A DNA stretch of 64,000 nt from Vibrio mimicus (GTDB lineage: Bacteria > Pseudomonadota > Gammaproteobacteria > Enterobacterales > Vibrionaceae): NCBI RefSeq assembly GCF_019048845.1, contig NZ_CP077426.1, positions 357,501 through 421,500 on the forward strand. The letters are read 5' to 3'. Both the position numbers and the translations under genes were made by a program. Of this stretch, positions 9,871 through 17,016 are shown one piece after another (the stretch's first letter is position 1; each line of letters starts with the position of its first letter). Under the pieces are notes generated by a model, which saw nothing but the letters and a program-made list of their open reading frames with translations, had not been told where the DNA came from and did no database searches.

Positions 9871-11301
9871 ATGAACAATGCAGTCAAAGAGCAGCTCGCT
9901 GAGCTCGGTATTGAAGGTTACCTCAATCAGCATCAACACAAATCGTTATTGAGATTCTTAACTTGTGGCTCGGTCGATGATGGTAAAAGCACTCTGATCG
10001 GTCGTTTGCTCCACGATTCAAAGCAGATTTATGAAGATCAACTGGCCGCCGTCCATAACGATAGCCAGCGGGTTGGCACCACGGGCAGTCGCCCAGACTT
10101 AGCGCTGCTGGTGGATGGCTTGCAAGCTGAGCGTGAGCAAGGCATCACGATTGATGTGGCGTATCGTTATTTCTCAACCCAGAAGCGCAAATTCATCATT
10201 GCCGATACACCGGGGCATGAGCAGTACACCCGTAATATGGCGACAGGCGCATCGACTTGTGATCTGGCGGTGATCTTGATTGATGCGCGTAAAGGCGTAC
10301 TGGATCAAACGCGTCGTCACTCGTTTATCTCCAACTTGCTTGGGTTGAAACACTTTATTGTGGCGGTAAACAAAATGGATCTGGTTGATTATTCGCAAGA
10401 TCGTTTTGAACAAATCCGCGCAGAATACCTTGAGTTTTCTAAGCATTTGCAGGGTGAGACGGATATTCAGATCATTCCACTCTCCGCTTTGGAAGGCGAT
10501 AACGTCGTAGAAAAAAGCCGTTTGATGGATTGGTATCAAGGCCCATCACTGCTTGAGCTACTGGAAAATGTCGATATTGACCGTGACAAAAGTGGTGGTG
10601 AGTTCCGCTTCCCTGTGCAGTATGTGAATCGTCCCAACCTCGATTTTCGCGGTTTCGCGGGTACGATCGCTTCTGGTGTGGTGAAAGTGGGCGATAAGAT
10701 CAAAGCACTGCCATCGGGTAAAACCTCAACCGTGACGCGCATTGTGACCTTTGATGGCGATTTGCCACAGGCACAAGCTGGATTGGCGGTGACCTTGACT
10801 CTGGCGGATGAGATCGACATCAGTCGTGGCGATTTAATTGTGCTGGAAAGTGCACAAGTCGACAGCACTAACCATTTGCTGGCTGATGTGGTGTGGATGA
10901 CGGAGCAGCCGCTGCAAGTTGGCCGTGATTACGATATCAAAATCGCTGGTAAGAAAACCGTGGGTCAAGTGAAAGCCGTGCGCCATCAGTACGACATCAA
11001 TAACTTGTCGACCTACCACGCGGAGAGTTTGCCGCTTAATGGAATTGGTTTGTGTGAGTGGACTTTGACTCAAACGGTGGCGATCGATAAGTATCTGGAT
11101 TGTGCCGATACGGGTGGTTTCATCATTATCGACCGCCTGACAAACGTGACCGTTGGTGCAGGCTTAGTGCGTGACAGTTTGCAAAATATTGCGGGTCAAA
11201 CCGAGCAATTCTCCGCCTTTGAATTAGAGTTGAATGCGCTAGTGCGTAAACATTTCCCACATTGGCAAGCGATTGATTTGAGCCGTTTAGGCAAAGCATG
11301 A
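9871..11301 (+). CDS. cysN: Sulfate adenylyltransferase subunit 1 (GTPase)
   Basis: Regulatory GTPase subunit of ATP sulfurylase; GTP hydrolysis drives APS formation by CysD. The 476 residues show the translation-factor GTPase motifs: [15 protein letters not shown] (G1), the EQGITID switch region, DTPGHEQY (G3) and NKMD (G4). Two beta-barrel domains of EF-Tu type follow. There is no fused APS kinase at the C-terminus. Its stop codon overlaps an ATG of the next frame (ATGA at 11298-11301), so translation of cysN and cysC may be coupled. Confidence 0.97.
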   Translation: MNNAVKEQLAELGIEGYLNQHQHKSLLRFLTCGSVDDGKSTLIGRLLHDSKQIYEDQLAAVHNDSQRVGTTGSRPDLALLVDGLQAEREQGITIDVAYRYFSTQKRKFIIADTPGHEQYTRNMATGASTCDLAVILIDARKGVLDQTRRHSFISNLLGLKHFIVAVNKMDLVDYSQDRFEQIRAEYLEFSKHLQGETDIQIIPLSALEGDNVVEKSRLMDWYQGPSLLELLENVDIDRDKSGGEFRFPVQYVNRPNLDFRGFAGTIASGVVKVGDKIKALPSGKTSTVTRIVTFDGDLPQAQAGLAVTLTLADEIDISRGDLIVLESAQVDSTNHLLADVVWMTEQPLQVGRDYDIKIAGKKTVGQVKAVRHQYDINNLSTYHAESLPLNGIGLCEWTLTQTVAIDKYLDCADTGGFIIIDRLTNVTVGAGLVRDSLQNIAGQTEQFSAFELELNALVRKHFPHWQAIDLSRLGKA

Positions 11302-11333
11302 GCGAGGCGCTAATGGTAAAGCAAGGAGAGAGC

Positions 11334-11960
11334 ATGAGCCGTGAACAAGATGCCAATGAGCATAATGTGGTGTGGCATCGTCATGTCGTGAATAAAGAGC
11401 AACGTGCGGCGCTGAAAGAACAGCGCCCAGCGGTACTCTGGTTTACGGGTTTATCTGGCGCGGGCAAATCGACCGTGGCAGGGGCGCTTGAAAACCGTTT
11501 AGCTGAGCTTGGTTATCATACTTATCTGCTGGATGGTGATAACGTACGCCACGGTTTGTGTAGCGATCTCGGCTTTTCTGAACAGGATAGACGGGAAAAC
11601 ATTCGCCGCATTGGTGAGCTTGCCAAGCTGATGGCGGATGCGGGTTTGATTGTGCTTACTGCGTTTATCTCACCGCATCGCGCTGAGCGCCAGATGGTGC
11701 GAGATTTGTTGCCAACAGGCGAGTTTATTGAAGTGTACGTCAACACGTCATTGGATGTGTGCGAAACGCGTGACCCGAAAGGCTTATACAAAAAGGCGCG
11801 TGCCGGAGAAATTCGCCAGTTTACGGGCATTGACTCCGTTTACGAAGCTCCGCTCAATCCGGATATTGATTTGCCTGCGGGTGAAAAAAGCGTGGATGAG
11901 TTGGTGGTGCAGTGCCTGACTGCGTTAGCAGAGCGTCATATCATTCAGCGCCAAGACTAA
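11334..11960 (+). CDS. cysC: Adenylyl-sulfate (APS) kinase
   Basis: Phosphorylates APS to PAPS in the cytoplasm, the last activation step before reduction. The body of the protein has Walker [10 protein letters not shown], the [16 protein letters not shown] motif, [11 protein letters not shown] and [15 protein letters not shown] chose the ATG at 11334 because [15 protein letters not shown] aligns with the E. coli N-terminus and has AAGGAG five bases upstream, giving 208 residues. An earlier in-frame ATG at 11298 overlaps the cysN stop and would add 12 residues, which is also possible. It is the last gene of cysDNC and is followed by a bidirectional terminator. Confidence 0.95.
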   Translation: MSREQDANEHNVVWHRHVVNKEQRAALKEQRPAVLWFTGLSGAGKSTVAGALENRLAELGYHTYLLDGDNVRHGLCSDLGFSEQDRRENIRRIGELAKLMADAGLIVLTAFISPHRAERQMVRDLLPTGEFIEVYVNTSLDVCETRDPKGLYKKARAGEIRQFTGIDSVYEAPLNPDIDLPAGEKSVDELVVQCLTALAERHIIQRQD

Positions 11961-11991
11961 CTCTTTAGATACCAAGTCAATACAAGCAAAT

Positions 11992-12018
11992 AAAAAGCGA
12001 CCATCCGGTCGCTTTTTT
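11992..12018. terminator. Bidirectional terminator between cysC and the TIGR03899 gene
   Basis: AAAAAGCGACC - ATCC - GGTCGCTTTTT forms an 11-bp stem with an A run on one side and a T run on the other. It therefore works for cysC on the plus strand and for the convergent gene on the minus strand. Confidence 0.92.
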
Positions 12019-12040
12019 GATCCTGCTTTGTGAAAGGAAC

Positions 12041-12940
12041 TCACACTGTGTGGTGAATCGAGCTGCTGCTCACTTCGGTCTGCACTGTGAATTTTTGAGT
12101 AAGCAAGGCTACCAGTTGATCGTAATAAGTCATGTTGGGTTTGTTACCCAGCAGACGACACAGCTCATTCCCCGTTGGGCTGAAGCGATAATAGATCAGG
12201 CGCACGCCTTTGCTGCTCGGTTGCAGATGCAGATTTTTGCCCTGATAGCTGAGCAGTAGAGCGGGTTCGGCTTCAATTTCGCCAGACTCTAATTCCGTTG
12301 CGTGAAGCAGACCCAGCTCAATCAATACCAACAAGCTGGAATAGGGCAGTTGGTGACTACCAATATTGATCGCTTGGGTGGTAATGCGTTTGCCAAGACT
12401 AAACAGACTATTTTGTGCTTTATAGCCAATCAGCAATTTCAAACTGGTGTCTGAACCAAAACTGCACGCGAGCGCTGCGGCGCGTTGCAAAATCTGTGCT
12501 TCTTTGGGGGTCATATCTTGCAGCACTTTCAGGGCTTTCATCGAAGTGAAACCGGGGTTAGTCACTTCACGTTTCAGCACTTGCGCCCACAGCCGCTGCA
12601 TGGAGCTGTTGTGAATATCCTGCGCCATATCGAAAAAGCGATACAGCCAGTCTTGGTCTGGATCGCCTGCGGTTTCATTACGGCATGAGCTGTGTGCGAT
12701 CTTGATGATCTGCTCTAGATTTTTCTGGCGCTGCTCTTTGCGTTGGCGTTCGCGCTGCACAGCACGTTCTAGCGCGCTGTTTTCTGGCGTTTCAGTTAAT
12801 AGTTGAGCATCTAGGCCATGATGACGCGCGATCACCAGAATTCGGTTGCCGCTGTCTTTGACATAATGAGAGTGGGTTCGTTTATCTTGGCTCTGTTGAG
12901 AGTCATGCTCGATCACAACAGGCGTTGTATTATCCGCCAT
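12041..12940 (-). CDS. TIGR03899-family protein of unknown function
   Basis: A 299-residue soluble protein without signal peptide or clear membrane segment. The middle part, with DWLYRFFDMAQDIHNSSMQRLWAQVL followed by MTPKEAQILQRAA, resembles the Vibrio/Shewanella family TIGR03899 and, more distantly, DUF2806; such proteins are acidic-basic helical repeats of unknown role. Residues about 60-80 (RAVQRERQRKEQRQKNLEQII) form a highly charged helix that may be a coiled coil. The last residues, about 230-280, are predicted to be mixed alpha/beta (LIYYRFSPTGNELCRLLG). It has its own promoter region, shared divergently with the small ORF at 13103, and is convergent with cysC. Confidence 0.7.
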   Translation of the reverse strand: MADNTTPVVIEHDSQQSQDKRTHSHYVKDSGNRILVIARHHGLDAQLLTETPENSALERAVQRERQRKEQRQKNLEQIIKIAHSSCRNETAGDPDQDWLYRFFDMAQDIHNSSMQRLWAQVLKREVTNPGFTSMKALKVLQDMTPKEAQILQRAAALACSFGSDTSLKLLIGYKAQNSLFSLGKRITTQAINIGSHQLPYSSLLVLIELGLLHATELESGEIEAEPALLLSYQGKNLHLQPSSKGVRLIYYRFSPTGNELCRLLGNKPNMTYYDQLVALLTQKFTVQTEVSSSSIHHTV

Positions 12941-13032
12941 GCGCTACCTGAAGGCCTCTGCTACGGTTTTTAGTCTGCTTTAAAATTTACTCTGTTCATC
13001 GCTGAGCAGCCAGTGAAACTCTCGGACTCAGC

Positions 13033-13055
13033 GCACAATTTTGTGCTATCACAAA
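13033..13055. promoter_or_regulatory. Overlapping inverted repeats in a divergent promoter region
   Basis: GCACAA-TT-TTGTGC (13033-13046) and TTTGTG-CTAT-CACAAA (13040-13055) overlap between the divergent starts at 12940 and 13103. Both have 6-bp perfect arms. They could be an operator for either gene; no regulator can be named from sequence alone. Confidence 0.35.
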
Positions 13056-13102
13056 TGATAATAAGTTGTTAAAGTTGTTATTAATATTTGTGTGGGGTGG
13101 CT

Positions 13103-13207
13103 ATGAAGTATTGGAAAGAGCGCAAATTGGCCAAGTACCTATCCATCGTGATCTTATTTATCGGTTATTTTTCGGTGCTGGCGTATTTATCGAAATATTT
13201 GGTGTAA
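13103..13207 (+). CDS. Probable 34-residue single-pass membrane peptide
   Basis: A short ORF (ATG at 13103, TAA at 13205-13207) encodes a peptide beginning MKYWKERKLAKYLS. It has five positive charges in the first 11 residues, then a hydrophobic segment (IVILFIGYFSVLAYL) and a short polar end. This is the topology of a small inner-membrane protein with the N-terminus in the cytoplasm. A purine-rich GGGGTGG lies three bases upstream of the ATG as a possible ribosome-binding site. A stem-loop begins right after the stop codon. No family is recognised. The gene lies between two genes on the other strand, so it would need its own promoter. Confidence 0.5.
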   Translation: MKYWKERKLAKYLSIVILFIGYFSVLAYLSKYLV

Positions 13208-13234
13208 TCCTCCCCGCACGGGATGCAGGGAGGA
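13208..13234. terminator. Stem-loop between the small ORF and the DUF3299 gene
   Basis: TCCTCCC (13208-13214) pairs with GGGAGGA (13228-13234) around a 13-nt loop, immediately after the small ORF. The plus-strand flank CGGCTTTTAC has only a weak T tract, so termination efficiency is uncertain. Confidence 0.45.
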
Positions 13235-13240
13235 CGGCTT

Positions 13241-13765
13241 TTACATATCGTCGTATTCGGCGATCTCGGTTCCCAAAATGGTGTAGGCCGTTTCTGCAAG
13301 ATCATGACTGAGTGATTCGGTTTTCAATTCCCCAATCACATAAATCACATCCCATAGCTCTTGAACGGGCGCACCCTTTGGAAATTTCACGTAAATGATC
13401 TGGTTCGGTGGTGGTGGCGGTACGTGGATACAAGCCCCAAAGTAAGGCACCAACAAAAATTCAGTGACTTTTTGATCATCTCCCTCCAATGGGATCACAA
13501 ACCCTGGAATTTTCACTCGGCTACCATTCAACTCAGTACGTACGGTGCCAAGTTGCTGCTGTTTCGCTGGTGCAGTACCGTTGTGATCCGGCATCGGCAT
13601 ACCCTGTTGATCAAACAGTTTACGCTCTTGTTCGGGGATTAAATCCAACCAGTCGAGCTGTAGCACATCCTGCTCGCTGGCTGGAGTCGTTTCTTGATTT
13701 GCCAACAGTGGCGATGAATACAGCGGAGCCATGATTAGGCTTGCTATCAACATGAAAATTTTCAT
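13241..13765 (-). CDS. Periplasmic DUF3299 protein, last gene of the Zur-controlled operon
   Basis: A 174-residue exported protein of family DUF3299. A signal peptide (MKIFMLIASLIMAPLYSSPLLA) is followed by a linker and the conserved domain, whose hallmarks here are VKIPGFVIPLEG, LLVPYFGACIHVPPPPPNQI and the mid-domain ELWDVIYVIGEL. In Vibrio and Pseudomonas this family lies beside a DUF2796 gene and an ABC transporter in zinc-starvation operons. The single Cys and His in GACIHV could bind metal, but this is inference. The ATG at 13765 has AAGGA nine bases upstream; the frame is open to 13807, which would overlap nothing useful. It is the promoter-distal gene, 52 bases after the permease. Confidence 0.8.
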   Translation of the reverse strand: MKIFMLIASLIMAPLYSSPLLANQETTPASEQDVLQLDWLDLIPEQERKLFDQQGMPMPDHNGTAPAKQQQLGTVRTELNGSRVKIPGFVIPLEGDDQKVTEFLLVPYFGACIHVPPPPPNQIIYVKFPKGAPVQELWDVIYVIGELKTESLSHDLAETAYTILGTEIAEYDDM

Positions 13766-13817
13766 TAAATGCTTCCTTGTGATCTTCTCGAGTAGAGCAA
13801 GCCACATCGATTTTTTC

Positions 13818-15077
13818 CTATAAGCGAATGGTCATTCCATCACTGAGCGATTGACGATAAGCGCGCAGTGCGGGAATAATCCCAATCACCATTCCTGCCA
13901 GTTGTACGCAGCCGAGCAATTGCCACTCATAAGGAGTGAGTCCGGTCAGCGCAATTTGAATGCCGTACTGGCTAGCAATCAGCGGGGCGGCCATGGCTAG
14001 GAGCAGGTAGAGCATGCTTACTCCAAGCGCAATGCCTAACAGAGTCAGCACGCTGGCTTCGCTCACCAGCAAGGCAAACACATGGTGTGGTCTTGCCCCC
14101 ATAGCACGCAAAATGGACATCTCTCGCCGCCGCTCTTGCAAGCTGGTCAGCAAGCTACTGAGCATGCCGAGCAGTCCTGCGATGACGACAAAAATGGAGA
14201 CTGCCATCAGCGCTTGCTCAGCGACCGACATCATGCCCCACAGCTCATGCAGTGCTACGCCGGGCATGATAGCGCTGAGCGGTTCGGCCGGATAGTCATT
14301 GATCTGCCGCTGCAAGGCAAAAGTTTGGATTTTTGATTTAAGTCCAATCAGCATGGCGGTGATTTGCTTAGGCGTGAAATCGCGCTGAGCGAGTTGGTCA
14401 GCACTTGGCTGATGTCCAAGGTTTGCTCCCGATTCCCAACCGACATGAATGGCTTCTATCGCTTCTAAGGAAACATGGACGGTTTTATCCACGGGGGTGC
14501 CTGTCGGTGCCAATATCCCCACCACAGTAAACGGCAAATTATCGTGGCGGCTAAAACCGACATCACTGATGCCGTGAGCAATAATGACCTTGCTACCAAC
14601 CTGATAGCCGAGAGACTTTGCCACATCAGCGCCGATCACGGTTTCAAACAGCCCTTTAAACTCCCCACCTTGTGAAAAAGTCAGTGGTTGCTTACTTCCG
14701 TAACGATAATGCTCGAAATAGCTGTGATTGGTGCCTAAAACTCGAAATCCTTTGTGTGAATCGCCCAAGGAGATGGGGATTGTCCATTTGACTGCGCGAT
14801 GTTGGCTAAATTCTTGATAGCTGAGCCAATCAATGTTGTTGGTGGCGTTACCAATGCGAAATACCGAGTAGAGCAGCAAATTGACCTGCCCTGAGCGTCC
14901 ACCCACGATCAAATCGGTTCCAGAAATGGTGTTGGCAAAACTTTCTTTGGCTTGCGTGCGAATCCGCTCTACACCGAGTAGCAACACCACCGCGATGGAA
15001 ACGGTCAGTACTGTTAACAGCGCGGTCGCTTTACGATTGAGTAAGCTTTTCCACGCCAGATTAAGGATCACTTTCAT
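13818..15077 (-). CDS. ABC transporter permease, MacB/LolC (FtsX) type, zinc operon
   Basis: A 419-residue permease with the MacB/LolCDE layout. One transmembrane helix lies at about residues 18-38 (ALLTVLTVSIAVVLLLG), then a large periplasmic domain of about 230 residues, then three C-terminal helices (VSIFVVIAGLLGMLSSLL, a double hydrophobic stretch around ASVLTLLGIALGVSMLYLLL, and LAGMVIGIIPALRAY). The cytosolic loop RREMSILRAMGARPHHVF is the coupling region seen in FtsX-domain proteins. It pairs with the ATPase encoded upstream, whose TGA overlaps this ATG (15074-15077). GGGAGG lies six bases before the ATG at 15077. In V. cholerae this operon is reported as a zinc uptake system (Zrg), though this permease class is usually not an importer. 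Confidence 0.88.
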   Translation of the reverse strand: MKVILNLAWKSLLNRKATALLTVLTVSIAVVLLLGVERIRTQAKESFANTISGTDLIVGGRSGQVNLLLYSVFRIGNATNNIDWLSYQEFSQHRAVKWTIPISLGDSHKGFRVLGTNHSYFEHYRYGSKQPLTFSQGGEFKGLFETVIGADVAKSLGYQVGSKVIIAHGISDVGFSRHDNLPFTVVGILAPTGTPVDKTVHVSLEAIEAIHVGWESGANLGHQPSADQLAQRDFTPKQITAMLIGLKSKIQTFALQRQINDYPAEPLSAIMPGVALHELWGMMSVAEQALMAVSIFVVIAGLLGMLSSLLTSLQERRREMSILRAMGARPHHVFALLVSEASVLTLLGIALGVSMLYLLLAMAAPLIASQYGIQIALTGLTPYEWQLLGCVQLAGMVIGIIPALRAYRQSLSDGMTIRL

Positions 15078-15793
15078 TGCCAACCTCCCGCGCGATTGAG
15101 TGTCGGTAAGTGGATGCTGCGCTCAAAGAGTTTCTCGAGCGTTGGGTCATGGCTAACAAAAATTAAGGTTGAACCGACACGCTCAGCTTCTTCACGCAGC
15201 AAGGCTATAAAGGCTTCGCGGTTATCAAAATCGAGGGCGGAGGTGGGTTCATCGGCGATGATCAGCTTCGGCTCGCCAATTAAAGCACGCGCCGCGGCAA
15301 CACGTTGCTGCTGACCAATGCTCAGTTCGGTCACGGATTTATTCAGTAACGCGCTAGGCAGGTGTAATCTTTCCAGTAGCGATTGCGCTTTCTGCTGCAA
15401 AGAACCACTGACTTGCTGTTTGCGCAGCGCGGAAAAATGGCACGGTAAGGTCACGTTGTCTAAAACAGAGAGATAAGGCAGCAAATTAAATTGCTGAAAA
15501 ATATAGCCGATATGGTCAGCGCGAAAGCGATCACGCTGGCTGGCACTCAGCGTGCGCAGATCGCAGCCGAGTAAAGAGACCACGCCTTGGGTTGCGGTGT
15601 TAATACCGGTCAATAAGCTGAGCAGGGTGGATTTACCACAGCCACTTGGGCCTTTAACAAACAGGTGTTCACCTTGGGCAACCTGTAAATGCGCAATATC
15701 CAAGGTGGGCGTGTTGGCACTTGGCCAGCAGAACACCACATCATTCAGCTCGATCACGAATGAAACTGGATCAGAATGGTGAGTAGGCATCAT
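15074..15793 (-). CDS. ABC transporter ATP-binding protein, LolD/MacB-like, zinc operon
   Basis: A 239-residue ABC ATPase. Walker A is GPSGCGKS at about residues 48-55, the Q loop is IFQQFNLLPYLSVLDN, the signature is LSIGQQQR, and Walker B is LIIADEPTSALD. The spacing and the QQFNLLPYLSVLDNV segment are typical of the LolD/MacB subgroup, which couples to FtsX-type permeases. The ATG at 15793 is followed by a second in-frame ATG; GAGGAA lies just upstream. It lies between zrgA, from which a strong hairpin separates it, and the permease, with which it shares a four-base overlap. It is the energy-supplying part of the putative zinc transporter. Confidence 0.9.
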   Translation of the reverse strand: MMPTHHSDPVSFVIELNDVVFCWPSANTPTLDIAHLQVAQGEHLFVKGPSGCGKSTLLSLLTGINTATQGVVSLLGCDLRTLSASQRDRFRADHIGYIFQQFNLLPYLSVLDNVTLPCHFSALRKQQVSGSLQQKAQSLLERLHLPSALLNKSVTELSIGQQQRVAAARALIGEPKLIIADEPTSALDFDNREAFIALLREEAERVGSTLIFVSHDPTLEKLFERSIHLPTLNRAGGWQ

Positions 15794-15832
15794 GGTTCCT
15801 CATGTGTGCTTGGGTACTTCAAAGCCATAAAG

Positions 15833-15860
15833 TCAGGGGTAAGTGGGTACTCACCCCTGA
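15833..15860 (-). promoter_or_regulatory. Intercistronic hairpin between zrgA and the ABC ATPase gene
   Basis: TCAGGGGT pairs with ACCCCTGA, and the inner AGT and ACT extend the stem around a GGGT loop. It starts eight bases after the zrgA stop codon. There is no T run, so it may stabilise the upstream mRNA end or reduce read-through and so make the binding protein more abundant than the ABC parts. Confidence 0.55.
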
Positions 15861-15867
15861 TTGTGCA

Positions 15868-16524
15868 TTACAAGTTGATGCGCGTTTGTTTCGCGTTCAG
15901 TTGTAGCGCACTTTGCTGCTTTTCGGTTAGCACGTTGGTTTGGATTTTCTCTGTGCTTGGGAAATATTGGAACCATTGGGTATCAATCTGTTTTAGCTCT
16001 TCGATGGCTTCACAGTGGAACTGATATTGAACAGTGAAAGTACCGTGTTCATTTTCATGCTCATGGCCTTCATGGTCGTGGCCTTTATGATCATGTTCAG
16101 AATGGTCATGAGCGGCTTCATCATGGTCGTGATCATGAGCTTTATCATGGTCATGTTCTTCACCTTCTTGATGAGCATGGTGATCTTCATGCTCCTCACC
16201 GCCTAAATTGTGTTTGAGCAGCACATCGCGAGTTTCACATTGGGCTTTATTGTTCAGCACAAACAGTTTTTCTGGGTGATGTAGTGCCTCTATGGCTTTT
16301 TCAAGTGCTTGCTTTTGCACTTCATCTTGTGGTGCGTGTTCGAAACCGACCACGTCAGCTCCCGGTGCTGTCACTTCAATCAGTAAATCGTGACCATCTT
16401 GGGCGATGTTCAATTCTACTTGGCCATGAACATGGGCTTCGTGCTGGCGATGTTGATGATCCGCCAAGGCGTTGCCAGACAATGTTGCGCCGACCATCAG
16501 CGCGAGGAATGTTGGGTAATGCAT
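15868..16524 (-). CDS. zrgA: Histidine-rich periplasmic zinc-binding protein (DUF2796), ZrgA
   Basis: A 218-residue exported protein of family DUF2796, identified with the zinc-binding component ZrgA of the V. cholerae Zrg system. The signal peptide ends at about residue 21 (NALA-D). A first His cluster (HQHRQHEAHVHG) lies right after the cleavage site. A long low-complexity stretch at residues 111-160 contains about twenty His interspersed with Asp and Glu and is a clear metal-binding loop. The conserved fold surrounds it, with Cys96 and Cys171 able to form a disulfide. AGGAG lies seven bases before the ATG. The gene is second in the operon, behind the Zur box. Confidence 0.88.
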   Translation of the reverse strand: MHYPTFLALMVGATLSGNALADHQHRQHEAHVHGQVELNIAQDGHDLLIEVTAPGADVVGFEHAPQDEVQKQALEKAIEALHHPEKLFVLNNKAQCETRDVLLKHNLGGEEHEDHHAHQEGEEHDHDKAHDHDHDEAAHDHSEHDHKGHDHEGHEHENEHGTFTVQYQFHCEAIEELKQIDTQWFQYFPSTEKIQTNVLTEKQQSALQLNAKQTRINL

Positions 16525-16570
16525 GAATAACTCCTAATTAAAGCAAAAGAAACAATCGGTTTGGTTTGTT

Positions 16571-16861
16571 TTAAGCCGCTGGCGGTGAGCGAGCAAAATA
16601 GGAGTGCAGCACCTGAGTGCGCTGGATGGGCTGTTCAACCCTCGCTTGTGGAGCGTTTTGACGCCAGCTCGGTAACGCCCATTGTGTTGTTTTGAGCCCG
16701 TGTGCGGCACTAGCAAACAACTGACAGTCATGTTGCAAGTGGTGCTCAGGATGAATATCGAGCTGATGGTCAATCACCGCCACGTTAAACCAAAGCGCCA
16801 ACACCACAGTGAGCATAGCCACTATGGATAAGCGAGTTGGGCGTAGCAGGTATACGGGCAT
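16571..16861 (-). CDS. DUF2607 small membrane protein, first gene of the zinc operon
   Basis: A 96-residue protein of the Vibrio family DUF2607. One transmembrane or uncleaved signal segment lies at about residues 10-30 (LSIVAMLTVVLALWF), followed by the metal-ligand-rich stretch HQLDIHPEHHLQHDC with five His and one Cys, and then a proline and arginine-rich tail of low complexity. As the first gene after the Zur box it is expected to be made when zinc is scarce. The open frame extends to 16906 but that start would lie upstream of the predicted transcription start and inside the Zur box; the ATG at 16861 (MPVYLL) is more likely, with a weak AAGG about 11 bases upstream. Confidence 0.7.
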   Translation of the reverse strand: MPVYLLRPTRLSIVAMLTVVLALWFNVAVIDHQLDIHPEHHLQHDCQLFASAAHGLKTTQWALPSWRQNAPQARVEQPIQRTQVLHSYFARSPPAA

Positions 16862-16889
16862 AGCATGCGTGACCTTGGGTGATTGGGGG

Positions 16890-16906
16890 TTGTTATAATA
16901 TAACAA
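16890..16906. promoter_or_regulatory. Zur box of the zinc operon
   Basis: TTGTTATA-A-TATAACAA is a 17-bp palindrome with 8-bp perfect arms and matches the enterobacterial and Vibrio Zur consensus around GTTATAnTATAAC. It overlaps the -10 element of the predicted promoter for the DUF2607-zrgA operon, so zinc-loaded Zur would block RNA polymerase. It lies about 28 bases before the first start codon. Confidence 0.85.
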
Positions 16907-16922
16907 GTCAAAAATCAGGCAA
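16895..16922 (-). promoter_or_regulatory. Predicted sigma-70 promoter of the zinc operon
   Basis: On the minus strand, TTGCCT (plus 16917-16922) serves as -35 and TATTAT (plus 16895-16900) as -10, with a 16-bp spacer. The -10 lies inside the Zur palindrome. Transcription would begin near 16888. Confidence 0.55.
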
Positions 16923-16959
16923 GAGATGAATCTGATGAGTTTGTGTACTGGTGTGTCGA

Positions 16960-16997
16960 CAAATGGGTGAGGAAGTTAGTCCTTACTCACCCATTTG
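16960..16997 (-). terminator. Strong stem-loop downstream of ytfJ
   Basis: CAAATGGGTGAG (16960-16971) pairs perfectly with CTCACCCATTTG (16986-16997) over 12 bp around a 14-nt loop. It begins 20 bases after the ytfJ stop codon and lies upstream of the zinc-operon promoter. It lacks a T tract, so it may protect mRNA or act with Rho. Confidence 0.55.
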
Positions 16998-17016
16998 TGG
17001 CTTATTGGTGAGTGAA

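Noticed and set aside
16015..16206. Plus-strand ORF rich in Met, Phe and Val opposite zrgA
   Set aside because: It is the complement of the His/Asp repeat tract and arises from that repetitive codon use.
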